The notes: generated from the letters alone by a model not told the origin. Shown: positions 42,188-51,072, counted from the stretch's first letter. The stretch: DNA of 64,000 nt from Clostridium_AI sp964409685 (GCA_964409685.1 CAYPEJ010000004.1:62001-126000); one strand, 5' to 3'. Made by a program: numbers and translations.

Positions 42188-43387
42188 ATGGGTAGAGCGT
42201 TAATTATCGGAGCAGGTGGAGTAGCAAGTGTTGTCATTCATAAATGTTGTCAAAACAGTGAGGTATTCGAAGAAATCTGTATCGCAAGCAGAACAAAAGC
42301 AAAATGTGATGCTTTAAAAGAAAAATTAGATGGTGGAAAAACAAAGATTACAACGGCGCAAGTGGATGCTGACAATGTCCCAGAGTTAGTGGCATTAATC
42401 AAAGACTACAAACCAGATATCGTAATCAATGTAGCACTTCCATACCAAGACTTACATATCATGGACGCTTGTTTAGAAACCAAAACAAACTATATGGATA
42501 CGGCAAACTACGAACCAGAAGATACAGCAAAATTCGAATACAGTTGGCAGTGGGCATATAGAGAACGTTTTGAAAAAGCAGGTATTGTTGCATTATTAGG
42601 TTGTGGATTTGACCCAGGGGTAACAGGTGTATTTTCTGCATATGCCATGAAGCACTATTTTGATGAAATTCATGAGATTGATATTTTAGATTGCAATGCA
42701 GGGGATCACGGCTATCCATTTGCCACAAACTTCAATCCAGAAATTAATATTCGTGAAGTAAGTGCCAAAGGTAGTTACTGGGAAAATGGTAAATGGGTTG
42801 AGACTGAGCCAATGGAAATTAAACGTGTTTACAATTTCCCAGAAATCGGTGAAAAGGATATGTACCTATTACATCATGAAGAACTTGAGTCTTTAGGACT
42901 TAATATAAAAGGAATTAAAAGAATTCGTTTCTTTATGACATTTGGAGAAAGTTATCTAAGACATTTAGAAGTATTAAAAAATGTAGGAATGACTTCCATT
43001 GAACCAATTGAATTTGAAGGAAAGCAAATCGTACCGCTACAATTTTTAAAAGCAGTATTGCCAGATCCTGCGTCTTTAGGACCTAGAACAAAGGGAAAAA
43101 CAAATATTGGTTGTATCTTCAAAGGAATAAAAGATGGCGAAGAAAAAACATACTATGTGTACAACGTGTGTGATCATCAAGAGTGTTATAAAGAAGTTGG
43201 TTCACAAGCGATTTCCTATACAACAGGGGTTCCAGCAATGATTGGTGCTATGATGGTAATGACAGGAAAATGGTTTAAACCAGGAGTGTACAATGTAGAA
43301 GAATTTGATCCAGATCCATTTATGGATGCATTAAATAAATGGGGACTTCCTTGGAAAGAAAGTTTTGCACCAGATTTAGTTGAGTAG
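42188..43387 (+). CDS. Carboxynorspermidine/carboxyspermidine dehydrogenase (saccharopine dehydrogenase family)
   Basis: A 399-aa NAD(P)-binding enzyme: Rossmann start MGRALIIGAGGVASVVIHKC, IASRTKAKCDALKEKL and DIVINVALPYQDLHIMDACLE, then LGCGFDPGVTGVFSAYA and a long C-terminal domain. In this family it condenses aspartate semialdehyde with putrescine or diaminopropane to a carboxy-polyamine. The ATG at 42188 has TAGGGAGGAATT ahead; earlier in-frame codons lie in the border repeat. The next gene is the matching decarboxylase, and speA-speE-speB end 6.8 kb upstream, which makes this the second half of a split polyamine operon. Confidence 0.85.
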   Translation: MGRALIIGAGGVASVVIHKCCQNSEVFEEICIASRTKAKCDALKEKLDGGKTKITTAQVDADNVPELVALIKDYKPDIVINVALPYQDLHIMDACLETKTNYMDTANYEPEDTAKFEYSWQWAYRERFEKAGIVALLGCGFDPGVTGVFSAYAMKHYFDEIHEIDILDCNAGDHGYPFATNFNPEINIREVSAKGSYWENGKWVETEPMEIKRVYNFPEIGEKDMYLLHHEELESLGLNIKGIKRIRFFMTFGESYLRHLEVLKNVGMTSIEPIEFEGKQIVPLQFLKAVLPDPASLGPRTKGKTNIGCIFKGIKDGEEKTYYVYNVCDHQECYKEVGSQAISYTTGVPAMIGAMMVMTGKWFKPGVYNVEEFDPDPFMDALNKWGLPWKESFAPDLVE

Positions 43388-43427
43388 TCGTGATATCAAA
43401 TTTGTATTAGTAGAGTAGGAGTTTATT

Positions 43428-44570
43428 ATGGGGATGATAGTAAAACAGCAGGACTTGGAAACACCTTATTATGTAGTTTCTGAGCAGTTACTTAGAAAAA
43501 ATTTAGAGACACTTGCTTATGTGAAAGAGAAAACGGGATGTAAGATTTTACTGGCACAAAAGGCATTTTCCATGTTTTCTATGTATCCGATGATAGCAAA
43601 ATATTTGGATGGAACAACGGCAAGTGGTCTATTTGAAACGAAATTGGGGAAAACACAGTTTGGAAAAGAGACACATGTGTATAGTCCCGCATATTCCTTA
43701 AATGATTTTCGTGAGATTGTAAAGATTGCGGATCATATTGTATTTAATACGCCAGAACAGTGGCAGAAGTTTCGAATGCGAGTAAAAGCAGAGAATCGCC
43801 CGATTGAATGTGGAATTCGTTTGAATCCTGAGTATGCAGAAGTGGAAACTGAGATTTACAATCCGTGTGCAGTTGGTTCTAGACTTGGAACAACGTTAGC
43901 CAATCTAGAAGGAAAAGATATCGAAGGAATTGATGGATTTCATTTTCATACCATGTGTGAACAGAATTCTGATGTGTTAAAACGAACCATTCCTTATATT
44001 GAAGAAAAATTCGGTAAATATTTAGAAAAAGCAAAATGGATTAATCTAGGGGGAGGGCATCATATCACTCGCCCAGATTATGATGTAGAGACATTAATTG
44101 AGTGTGTCAATTATATAAAGGAAAAATATCAGGTAGAAGTTTACTTAGAACCAGGGGAAGCGGTAGCATTAAATACAGGTTTCTTGGTAGCTTCCGTCCT
44201 AGATATTACTCATAATGGAATGGACATTGCTATATTAGATACTTCCGCAGCGTGTCATATGCCTGATGTGTTAGAGATGCCATATCGTCCTGAGATTATC
44301 GACGCAGGGAAGCCAGGTGAGAAGTCATACACCTATCGACTTGGCGGACCAACTTGTCTAGCGGGGGATATTATTGGCGATTATTCCTTTGACAAACCAC
44401 TAGAAATCGGAACCCAACTTGTCTTTTGTGACATGGCGCATTATAGTATGGTGAAAAATAATACCTTTAATGGAATCAGTTTACCATCTATTGTAATACA
44501 TCATGAAACAGGAAAACTTGAAATTGTGCGCAAATTTGGGTATACTGATTTCATGATGCGATTATCATAA
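43428..44570 (+). CDS. nspC: Carboxynorspermidine/carboxyspermidine decarboxylase
   Basis: A 380-aa PLP enzyme of the alanine-racemase fold (group IV decarboxylases). It has LLAQKAFSMFSMYP with the PLP Lys near residue 40, GFHFHTMCEQNSD, the Gly-rich phosphate loop INLGGGHHIT and EPGEAVALNTGF. It removes CO2 from the product of the upstream dehydrogenase to give norspermidine or spermidine. It follows the dehydrogenase gene by 40 bp, with GTAGGAGTTT ahead of the ATG. Confidence 0.85.
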   Translation: MGMIVKQQDLETPYYVVSEQLLRKNLETLAYVKEKTGCKILLAQKAFSMFSMYPMIAKYLDGTTASGLFETKLGKTQFGKETHVYSPAYSLNDFREIVKIADHIVFNTPEQWQKFRMRVKAENRPIECGIRLNPEYAEVETEIYNPCAVGSRLGTTLANLEGKDIEGIDGFHFHTMCEQNSDVLKRTIPYIEEKFGKYLEKAKWINLGGGHHITRPDYDVETLIECVNYIKEKYQVEVYLEPGEAVALNTGFLVASVLDITHNGMDIAILDTSAACHMPDVLEMPYRPEIIDAGKPGEKSYTYRLGGPTCLAGDIIGDYSFDKPLEIGTQLVFCDMAHYSMVKNNTFNGISLPSIVIHHETGKLEIVRKFGYTDFMMRLS

Positions 44571-44727
44571 TAATATTTATATTATAAAAGATAATATCGT
44601 GTGCAAATGTGCAAGAGGTGCATATGCATTAGAAAAAGATAAGATAGAGACTAATTAGAGGATAGTAAATTAATCAAAGACATTAGTGTACTAGTTAAAA
44701 TTAGTTGTGGTTTTGTGGAGGAATTAT

Positions 44728-45813
44728 ATGAAGTTAAGTGAAGTTCTTAAAAAACACACAGTGAAGGAACTTAGGGAAATGTCTAAGGCATTTGGTATTC
44801 AAGGTTACAGCAAGCTAAAGAAAGATGAATTAATCGAAATCGTAGAAGCATCTTTGATTAACTACGAAACAGCAAAACAGGTTTTCCTTTGTGCTGATGA
44901 AGAAGAAATGGAATTATTCAAACAATCTTTTGATAAAGAAATTGCAATTGATCCAAATGATTTTTATAAATGCGTTTACTTTTTTGTTTCTGGATACTAT
45001 TTCTTAACAGAAGGAAACAGTATCATCATACCTGATGAAGTAAAGGACTTATATGAAAAAATATTCACACCTGAATTCATTGCAGAAAAAGCAAGATTTG
45101 ACTTAGTTTTAAAATACTGCGTAGCATGTACAAACCTATACGGTATCGTACCTTACGCAAAAGTAGTTGAAATCTTCAACGAACAAAACGAAGAAAAAAC
45201 ATGTGCGGAAGAAGTATTAGCAGATTATCATAACATGGGATTAAGAGAAGTATTCTTTGAACTAAAAGGCGAATACTTTGTACACGAAGCAATCGAAAAT
45301 GAAGAAGATTTCGATAAGTTATTAGACGTACAAGCAGATAAACCTTACTACATTCCATGTAAAGAAGATTTACTAAAATACGGCAATGATAACTATTTTG
45401 AAAAGAATCAAGCATACACAGATTTAAAAGCTTATGTACTAGCGAATATTTTAAAAGATGAAGAAGCAGCGGAAGAATTATGTTCTGATCTTCAATTAGC
45501 TTGTTGCTTTGGTGAAGGTCCAGCAGATGCATTAAATCAGTTCTTAGTTCGAGAAATCGAATTCGAAAGCCAAGAACAAGTATATGAAGTTGGAAAATTA
45601 CTTTCTGATTTAAATAATACAACAAGAATGTGGGACAACCGTGGTTATACACCAAATGAACTACATGAAGCGGGTATTATTGACGAGCCACCAGTATTGA
45701 TGGCACCACCTAAGAAACAAGAAACTTTTGTTCGTACAGAAAAGAAAGTGGGTAGAAATGATAAATGCCCATGTGGAAGCGGAAGAAAGTTTAAACATTG
45801 TTGCGGGAAATAA
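44728..45813 (+). CDS. SEC-C motif protein with Rho_N/SAP-like start
   Basis: A 361-aa soluble acidic protein. The first 40 residues (KLSEVLKKHTVKELREMSKAFGIQGYSKLKKDELIEIV) form a Rho-N/SAP-like helix-extended-helix nucleic-acid-binding fold. The last 20 hold a zinc-binding SEC-C motif (VGRNDKCPCGSGRKFKHCCGK). The middle is helical and unassigned. SEC-C tails also occur on SecA and many unknown proteins. The ATG at 44728 has GTGGAGGAATT before it. A terminator follows directly, so the gene stands alone. Confidence 0.75.
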   Translation: MKLSEVLKKHTVKELREMSKAFGIQGYSKLKKDELIEIVEASLINYETAKQVFLCADEEEMELFKQSFDKEIAIDPNDFYKCVYFFVSGYYFLTEGNSIIIPDEVKDLYEKIFTPEFIAEKARFDLVLKYCVACTNLYGIVPYAKVVEIFNEQNEEKTCAEEVLADYHNMGLREVFFELKGEYFVHEAIENEEDFDKLLDVQADKPYYIPCKEDLLKYGNDNYFEKNQAYTDLKAYVLANILKDEEAAEELCSDLQLACCFGEGPADALNQFLVREIEFESQEQVYEVGKLLSDLNNTTRMWDNRGYTPNELHEAGIIDEPPVLMAPPKKQETFVRTEKKVGRNDKCPCGSGRKFKHCCGK

Positions 45814-45827
45814 TAATTAAAAATAAG

Positions 45828-45857
45828 CCTAGGACTTAAAAGGTTCTAGGTTTTTTT
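45828..45857 (+). terminator. Rho-independent terminator after the SEC-C gene
   Basis: CCTAGGACTT (45828-45837) pairs with AGGTTCTAGG (45841-45850) over a 3-nt loop, with two G-U pairs, followed by seven T. Confidence 0.85.
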
Positions 45858-45886
45858 ATGAAATTTTTCTTAAAATCAATTTTTCC

Positions 45887-45916
45887 TGTGTACTATTTAC
45901 ACAGAAATGGTATAAT
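45887..45916 (+). promoter_or_regulatory. Promoter and operator-like dyad of the DUF5685 operon
   Basis: An extended -10 box, TGGTATAAT (-10 at 45911-45916), lies just downstream of a 7-bp inverted repeat, CTGTGTA-CTATT-TACACAG (about 45887-45905), which covers the -35 region and could bind a repressor. Confidence 0.5.
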
Positions 45917-45956
45917 GGCAATAGTTTAGAGAAATGTAGACATTGTTGGAGGTAAC

Positions 45957-46802
45957 ATGTTTGGTTATATTACCATAGACAAGCTGGAGCTGAAGGTAAA
46001 GGATTATTACAAATATCGCGCATATTACTGCGGACTTTGTAAAACCTTAAAAGAACGTCATGGTCGATTGGGACAGATGACGTTGACATACGATATGACA
46101 TTTCTGATTTTATTATTAACGTCATTATATGAACAAGAACCTGAAAGTGAAAAGCAGCGCTGCCTTGCACATCCAACTAAGAAACATTGGATGCTCTGGA
46201 ATACATTTTCAGAATATGCAGCAGACTTAAATATAGCATTGGCATATCATAACTTTTTAGATGATTGGTCCGACGAAAAGAAACTCACAGGCTATGCAGG
46301 AGCGGTATATTTAAAAAAATCCTATCATAAGATAGCAGAAAAATATCCTCGTCAATGCAAAGCCATCGAAGAAGGCTTAAAAAAACTTTCTGAATGTGAA
46401 GAACGAAAAGAAGAAAATTTAGACATCGTATCCGATTGTTTTGGTGAAATTATGGGGGAACTATTTGTATATTATGATGATATTTGGGCCGATAATTTAA
46501 GACGATTGGGTGTCTATTTAGGAAAATTCATATATTTGCTAGATGCATATGATGACATTTCAAAAGATAAGAAGAAGGGAAATTACAATCCGTTTTTATC
46601 CATGTCCGAGCAACCAGATTTTGAAGAAACATGTGAGGACATCTTGCAGATGCTTATGGCAGAATGTGCAAGGGAATACGAAAAGTTACCGTTACTGCAC
46701 GAAGCAGATATTTTGCATAATATTTTATACATGGGAGTATGGGTGAAAATGAAAAACAAGAAGTTAGGAGAGGAAAAGAAAGATGATGACAGATCCTTAT
46801 AG
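45957..46802 (+). CDS. DUF5685 family protein
   Basis: A 281-aa protein with the DUF5685 pattern: MFGYITIDKLELKVKDYYKYRAYYCGLCKTLKERHGRLGQMTLTYD at the start (a CxxC pair in YCGLC) and later FGEIMGELF, RRLGVYLGKFIYLLDAYDDISKDKKKGNYNPF. The helical layout with DD-type motifs recalls isoprenoid-synthase-like folds, but no function is known. TTGGAGGTAAC precedes the ATG. Its end overlaps the DnaJ gene by 20 bp and the two are often paired in Lachnospiraceae. Confidence 0.75.
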   Translation: MFGYITIDKLELKVKDYYKYRAYYCGLCKTLKERHGRLGQMTLTYDMTFLILLLTSLYEQEPESEKQRCLAHPTKKHWMLWNTFSEYAADLNIALAYHNFLDDWSDEKKLTGYAGAVYLKKSYHKIAEKYPRQCKAIEEGLKKLSECEERKEENLDIVSDCFGEIMGELFVYYDDIWADNLRRLGVYLGKFIYLLDAYDDISKDKKKGNYNPFLSMSEQPDFEETCEDILQMLMAECAREYEKLPLLHEADILHNILYMGVWVKMKNKKLGEEKKDDDRSL

Positions 46803-47445
46803 TGTGTTAGGAGTATCCCCAAATGCTTCTAACGATGAAATAAAAAAAGCATACCGAGATTTAAGTAGAAAATACCATCCAGATTCATACACAAACAATC
46901 CATTAGCAGATTTGGCAGAAGAAAAATTCAAAGAAGTGCAAGATGCATATAAACAGATTATGGATCAACGTGAAAATGGATATGGTGGAGGTCAATCCTA
47001 CCAAAGTAATGGACAAGGCTATCAAGGAAGCTACCAAGGCGGTTATCAAGGTGGCTATCAACAACAAGCACCTTATGAAGAATCTCCAGAAATGCGTCAA
47101 ATCTACAGCATGTTAATGATGAAACGTTATCGTGAGTCTGTAAATGAATTATCCAGAATCCCAGAACGTAGTGCAAGATGGCATTATTACAACGGAATCG
47201 CATATGCTGGATTAGGAAATATTATCACCGCAATGAGCCATGCAAAACAAGCAGTTGCCATGGAACCAGGGAATCCAGAATACAATCAATTCTTAACAAA
47301 TCTACAAAACAATACAAGAAGCTATCAAAAGTACGGTGGCGGAGTGTCAAACAATGATTCCGATGCTTGTGATATGTGTTGTAAATTGTGGGTTGCAGAC
47401 TCATTGTGCGAATGTATGGGAGGAGATTTGTGCGGATGCATGTAA
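46783..47445 (+). CDS. J-domain (DnaJ-like) protein with Cys-rich tail
   Basis: A 220-aa protein. The first 65 residues are a J domain (PYSVLGVSPNASNDEIKKAYRDLSRKYHPDSY) with the HPD motif that stimulates Hsp70 ATPase. A Gly/Gln/Tyr linker (about 66-100) follows, then a TPR-like pair of helices (MLMMKRYRESVNELSRIPERSARWHYYNGIAYAGLGNIITAMSHAKQAV) and a tail with seven Cys (CDMCCKLWVADSLCECMGGDLCGCM), possibly a metal site. The DnaJ zinc finger and C-terminal substrate domain are absent. Two adjacent ATG codons compete at 46783 and 46786 behind AGGAGAGG. Confidence 0.8.
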   Translation: MMTDPYSVLGVSPNASNDEIKKAYRDLSRKYHPDSYTNNPLADLAEEKFKEVQDAYKQIMDQRENGYGGGQSYQSNGQGYQGSYQGGYQGGYQQQAPYEESPEMRQIYSMLMMKRYRESVNELSRIPERSARWHYYNGIAYAGLGNIITAMSHAKQAVAMEPGNPEYNQFLTNLQNNTRSYQKYGGGVSNNDSDACDMCCKLWVADSLCECMGGDLCGCM

Positions 47446-47942
47446 AGGCGAAGCAGATTACGTTTTTAGGAGTGCTTTTAGCGTTAACCATCATTTTAGT
47501 ATACGGAGGAACAGTGATAGAAACCAATACACTGTTCTTTCTTTGTGCAGCATCTTATTGCTTAGGAATTGCCATGAAAGAATGTGGAAGAAAACTTGGC
47601 GTGGCATTCTTTATTGGATGTACCTGCCTAACCTTTATTTTAGTGCCAAATAAAATGTACTGCATTACATTAGTTGCTATGAATCTATATCTAGTCATAA
47701 AAGAATTCATAGAACCAAAGATACAAAAAGCATTTCGATATGTAAAATACATTATTTTTAATATCATCTTTATTCCAGCTTTATGCCTTGTGCCATCTTT
47801 ACTATACACAGGCAAAATTAACGGTCTTGTACTAGTTGGACTATGGATTGGTGGACAAATTGGATTTTGCGTATACGACTATGTATACAAATGGTTTATG
47901 CAAAGCTTCTGGCCAAAATTTCGAAAAAGAATACTTTTGTAA
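47436..47942 (+). CDS. Unknown integral membrane protein
   Basis: About 168 residues with about five hydrophobic helices (ITFLGVLLALTIILVYGGTVI, LFFLCAASYCLGIAM, VAFFIGCTCLTFILV, IIFNIIFIPALCLVPSLLY, GLVLVGLWIGGQIGFCVYDYVY). I do not recognise the family. The ATG at 47436 overlaps the DnaJ stop (ATGCATGTAA) and has GGGAGGAG 12 bp before it. Being the third gene of the operon with DUF5685 and the J protein, it may be the membrane client or anchor of that system. This is inference from position only. Confidence 0.6.
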   Translation: MHVKAKQITFLGVLLALTIILVYGGTVIETNTLFFLCAASYCLGIAMKECGRKLGVAFFIGCTCLTFILVPNKMYCITLVAMNLYLVIKEFIEPKIQKAFRYVKYIIFNIIFIPALCLVPSLLYTGKINGLVLVGLWIGGQIGFCVYDYVYKWFMQSFWPKFRKRILL

Positions 47943-47953
47943 AAGGCAGATTG

Positions 47954-47982
47954 TTGTCAAAAGCTAGCAACTAAGCTATAAT
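47954..47982 (+). promoter_or_regulatory. Promoter of the GT39-like gene
   Basis: TTGTCA (47954-47959), exact 17-bp spacer, TATAAT (47977-47982). Confidence 0.7.
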
Positions 47983-48013
47983 GATGTTATCACAAATAAA
48001 GGAGAGGAAAATA

Positions 48014-49528
48014 GTGAACAAGGGAAATAGCAAAGCAAAAGCAGAAAGTGCGATAATCCATAAGCTTTTGCCATACATAAATATTTTACTTCTTATGATT
48101 ATTCTATTTATTATTGTGTACAAATTGAACTGGCAGGCAGATACAAGTCGGATTCAAAATATCATGCTTGTTGGCGTATTTGGTACTATAATTGGGTATA
48201 TAATCTACGGTTATAAAAAAGGATTTTCATGGAAACAAGCCATAACTATCTGCCTAGCAGTAGGATTTATTATGAGAATCGGCTACATGCTCTACACACC
48301 ATACAACGTTCGTTCCCACGATTTAGGTGACGTAACACCAGATGGTTATGGTCATGCTGCCTACATTTTAAAACTCATGATCAATCACCGCTTACCAGAG
48401 ACCAACTGGATTCAATTCTATCATCCACCACTATTTCATTTTCTAGCAGCATGCCTTTGCTCACTGCTCAGGGGGATTATGAATTGGAACACCTACGAAG
48501 AAGTCTTAGAGATAGCAAAAATCGTATCCTGCGCCGCATCTTGCTGGACTCTTATGCTCATCCCTAAACTTTGCCTAGAGCTAAAACTATCCGAACGCGC
48601 AAGATTCATCGCAGTTGCAATCTTCGCTGTATTTCCAAACTGTTTCTTGTTAGCAGGACGTGTCAACAATGACTCCCTAGTCATCTTCTTTATGACACTA
48701 GCCATTTTATACACCGTAAAATGGTATCAAGAACAAAGCTGGGAAAACACTATTATCCTAGCACTAGCATTTGGTCTCGGCATGATGACAAAAACCTCCT
48801 GTGGAACTTTAGCTCTATTCACAGGTCCAATTATGCTATATATTTTTATCAAAAAAATCATCGCAAAAGACTGGAAACTTATCTTCGGAAAACTTTTCAC
48901 TTTTGCAGCCATTACCTTCCCATTAGGTTTATGGCACATCATAAGAAATTATATACTATTTGACCAACCATTTGGCTACGTTGTAGACATCGGAAAAGAA
49001 TCACAGATCTACACTGGTGACGTATCCTTTTTCGAACGCTTCATCCAGTTCCCAATCGGAACATTATGGGATCCAATTTACGCATACCCATGGGAAGACT
49101 ACAACATCAGCATGTACGTAATCAAGAGCTCAATGTTTGGTGAATTCGTATATCAGATAGCAGACTTTATACCAAAGATGTTACTACTAGTAAACCTAGC
49201 TCTAATCCTATTATCATTATTCGCAACCATTTACCTAGTAGTAAAACTAAAAGAACATATCATGCTCCGATTTGGCATGCCAATCCTATGGCTTTTTACT
49301 TACGGTTCCTACCTATACTTTAATATCCAGTATCCATACGGATGTACCATGGACTACCGTTACATCGTACCAACCGCCTACCTAGGTGCAATATTTATCG
49401 GAACCGTATTCGAAAAATCCTGTACTAGCAAATCTGGCAAAGCCATAGCTTACCGAATTATAACCATAACAGGAGTAGCACTTTTCGCCCTATTCTCCAT
49501 CCTAATGTTCTGTTTCACAAAATGGTAA
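48014..49528 (+). CDS. GT39/ArnT-like membrane glycosyltransferase
   Basis: A 504-aa membrane protein with about ten to twelve helices. After the first two helices comes an extracellular loop with HDLGDVTPDGYGHAAYILKLM (an Asp-rich motif typical of GT-C enzymes such as GT39 and ArnT) and then QFYHPPLFHFLAACLCSLL. Such enzymes use lipid-linked sugars and modify proteins or wall polymers on the outer face. The start is GTG at 48014 with AAGGAGAGG. The C-terminal half begins to show C-rich codons unlike the upstream genes. Confidence 0.7.
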   Translation: MNKGNSKAKAESAIIHKLLPYINILLLMIILFIIVYKLNWQADTSRIQNIMLVGVFGTIIGYIIYGYKKGFSWKQAITICLAVGFIMRIGYMLYTPYNVRSHDLGDVTPDGYGHAAYILKLMINHRLPETNWIQFYHPPLFHFLAACLCSLLRGIMNWNTYEEVLEIAKIVSCAASCWTLMLIPKLCLELKLSERARFIAVAIFAVFPNCFLLAGRVNNDSLVIFFMTLAILYTVKWYQEQSWENTIILALAFGLGMMTKTSCGTLALFTGPIMLYIFIKKIIAKDWKLIFGKLFTFAAITFPLGLWHIIRNYILFDQPFGYVVDIGKESQIYTGDVSFFERFIQFPIGTLWDPIYAYPWEDYNISMYVIKSSMFGEFVYQIADFIPKMLLLVNLALILLSLFATIYLVVKLKEHIMLRFGMPILWLFTYGSYLYFNIQYPYGCTMDYRYIVPTAYLGAIFIGTVFEKSCTSKSGKAIAYRIITITGVALFALFSILMFCFTKW

Positions 49529-49534
49529 CACACA

Positions 49535-49571
49535 AAAAGTCTCTCAAATCCAAAAGATAAGAGAGACTTTT
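49535..49571 (+). terminator. Terminator after the GT39-like gene
   Basis: AAAAGTCTCTC (49535-49545) and GAGAGACTTTT (49561-49571) form a perfect 11-bp stem over a 15-nt loop, ending in T. Confidence 0.75.
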
Positions 49572-49676
49572 CAAATAACTTTCAATTCACAAAAGCATAA
49601 AAATAAGTTGAATGCACATAATAATAAGATAAATTCCATTCAACCGTACGTGATGAAAAAAGAAAGGAGAATTCAC

Positions 49677-50243
49677 ATGATCAATAAAGCAATTACATTC
49701 GCCACCCAAGCCCACAAGGGAGCCGTTCGAAAAGGAAGCAAACTACCCTATATATTACACCCTCTAGAAACTGCCGTCATCGCCTCCACCATGACCACCG
49801 ACGAAAATGTAATTGCCGCCGCCATCCTTCACGACGTCCTAGAAGATACCGATGTAACTTACGAACAACTAAAACAAGAATTTGGCCTCATCGCCGACTA
49901 TGTACAATTCGAATCCGAAAACAAACGCAGAAATCTTCCACCCGAACAAACCTGGCACATCCGCAAACAAGAAACCATTGATCACTTAACAAGTGAAACC
50001 CGCCTTGAACTGAAAATCATCGCCCTATCCGACAAACTCTCCAACATCCGATCCCTATACCACGACTACCAACAACTGGGCGACACCCTCTGGCAGCGCT
50101 TCCACGAAACCCGCAAATCCGAACATGGTTGGTACTACAAATCCCTAGTAAACGCCCTATCCGACCTAGACTACACCCTAGCCTGGCACGAATACAAAAC
50201 CCTCGTCCAACAAGTCTTCGGCCCCCTAGATACCGAACAATAA
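49677..50243 (+). CDS. HD-domain hydrolase (MESH1/SpoT-like)
   Basis: A 188-aa HD phosphohydrolase. The metal-site motifs of SpoT-type (p)ppGpp hydrolases are visible: AHKGAVRKGSKLPYILHPLETA, then AAILHDVLEDTDVTYEQL (the HDxxED block) and IIALSDKLSNIRSLYHD. It has no synthetase domain. A role in alarmone or nucleotide hydrolysis is likely but unproven. The start ATG at 49677 has AAAGGAGAA ahead. The codon use is striking: C-ending codons (GCC, ACC, TAC, ATC, CTA/CTC) dominate, unlike nearly every other gene here. Confidence 0.72.
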   Translation: MINKAITFATQAHKGAVRKGSKLPYILHPLETAVIASTMTTDENVIAAAILHDVLEDTDVTYEQLKQEFGLIADYVQFESENKRRNLPPEQTWHIRKQETIDHLTSETRLELKIIALSDKLSNIRSLYHDYQQLGDTLWQRFHETRKSEHGWYYKSLVNALSDLDYTLAWHEYKTLVQQVFGPLDTEQ

Positions 50244-50340
50244 CAACCCTATTTTATATTATATGAAAATCTAAAGTTCAAACAAACCCATTGACAAAGC
50301 AGTACAAACAACTCACCAAAAAATCTTCCAAAGAGTAAAT

Positions 50341-50449
50341 TCCGCCCCTATTATAACGAAGAACGCATTTGGAAGTTCCACTACAACATTGAGAAACCCA
50401 TCAATGCTTAGGGAACTTCCACTAAGTGGCTCGTTATAATAGGGGCGGA
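50341..50449. repeat. Large nested hairpin (19-bp outer stem)
   Basis: TCCGCCCCTATTATAACGA (50341-50359) is perfectly complementary to 50431-50449. Within it GGAAGTTCC (50371-50379) pairs exactly with GGAACTTCC (50412-50420), and ATTGA with TCAAT (about 50388-50405). The element is 109 bp long, ends 4 bp from the stop codon of the dipicolinate synthase B gene (minus strand), and is flanked by TA-rich sequence. It could be a terminator for convergent genes, a structured RNA or a MITE-like element. Confidence 0.75.
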
Positions 50450-50453
50450 TATC

Positions 50454-51041
50454 TTAATGCGGCGCAAGAACTATCGGCTGCAACTGTTTTTCCTCCAACG
50501 CCTTTTCAAGTGTCTCCTCAATAAGTTCAAAATGTGACACCATAGAATTCGGCTTCTGCATATAATTATCCTGCCCAAAAGGTACAAAATAAATATGCTT
50601 CATATTCATTAGTGAACCAATATTCGTAAAATTAATACCCAACGAATCATTACTAGACAAGAAAATAACTAAAGGCTTTCCATTTCTCAAGTGCCCTTTT
50701 GCCGCCATCAATGCGGGAGTATCTGTAATTCCGTGACACAGCTTAGCTAATGTGTTTCCAGTACAAGGTGCAATCATCATAATATCTAATTTATTCTGAG
50801 GTCCAAGTGGCTCAGCCCCCGGAATCGTCACAACTGGTTTATTCGAAGTAATTGTCTCAAGTTTCTCTAAAAAATCTTTTGGATGCCCAAAACGACTATC
50901 AAGTGTTTGAGCGTTATCAGAAAAAATAGGAATGACATTGATATTGTGTGCAACAAGCAATTCGATTTGTTCCATCATTTTTTTATACGTACAAAAGGAA
51001 CCAGTCATTGCAACTCCAACTGTGCAACCTTCCAACTTCAT
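50454..51041 (-). CDS. spoVFB: Dipicolinate synthase subunit B
   Basis: A 195-aa flavoprotein of the SpoVFB/DpaB family: LEGCTVGVAMTGSFCTYKKMMEQIELL, then PLGPQNKLDIMMIAPCTGNTLAKLCHGITDTPALMAAKGHLRNGKPLVIFLSSNDSLG. With subunit A it makes dipicolinic acid from dihydrodipicolinate in the mother cell late in sporulation; the acid is stored in the spore core with calcium. The gene follows subunit A by 31 bp on the minus strand. Its presence shows an endospore former. Confidence 0.9.
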   Translation of the reverse strand: MKLEGCTVGVAMTGSFCTYKKMMEQIELLVAHNINVIPIFSDNAQTLDSRFGHPKDFLEKLETITSNKPVVTIPGAEPLGPQNKLDIMMIAPCTGNTLAKLCHGITDTPALMAAKGHLRNGKPLVIFLSSNDSLGINFTNIGSLMNMKHIYFVPFGQDNYMQKPNSMVSHFELIEETLEKALEEKQLQPIVLAPH

Positions 51042-51072
51042 GTAACCACACTTCTTTCTCTATACTGACAAA

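Noticed and set aside
45176..45655. 159-codon minus-strand frame inside the SEC-C gene
   Set aside because: Shadow frame, Leu-rich composition typical of antisense translation of AT-rich genes.
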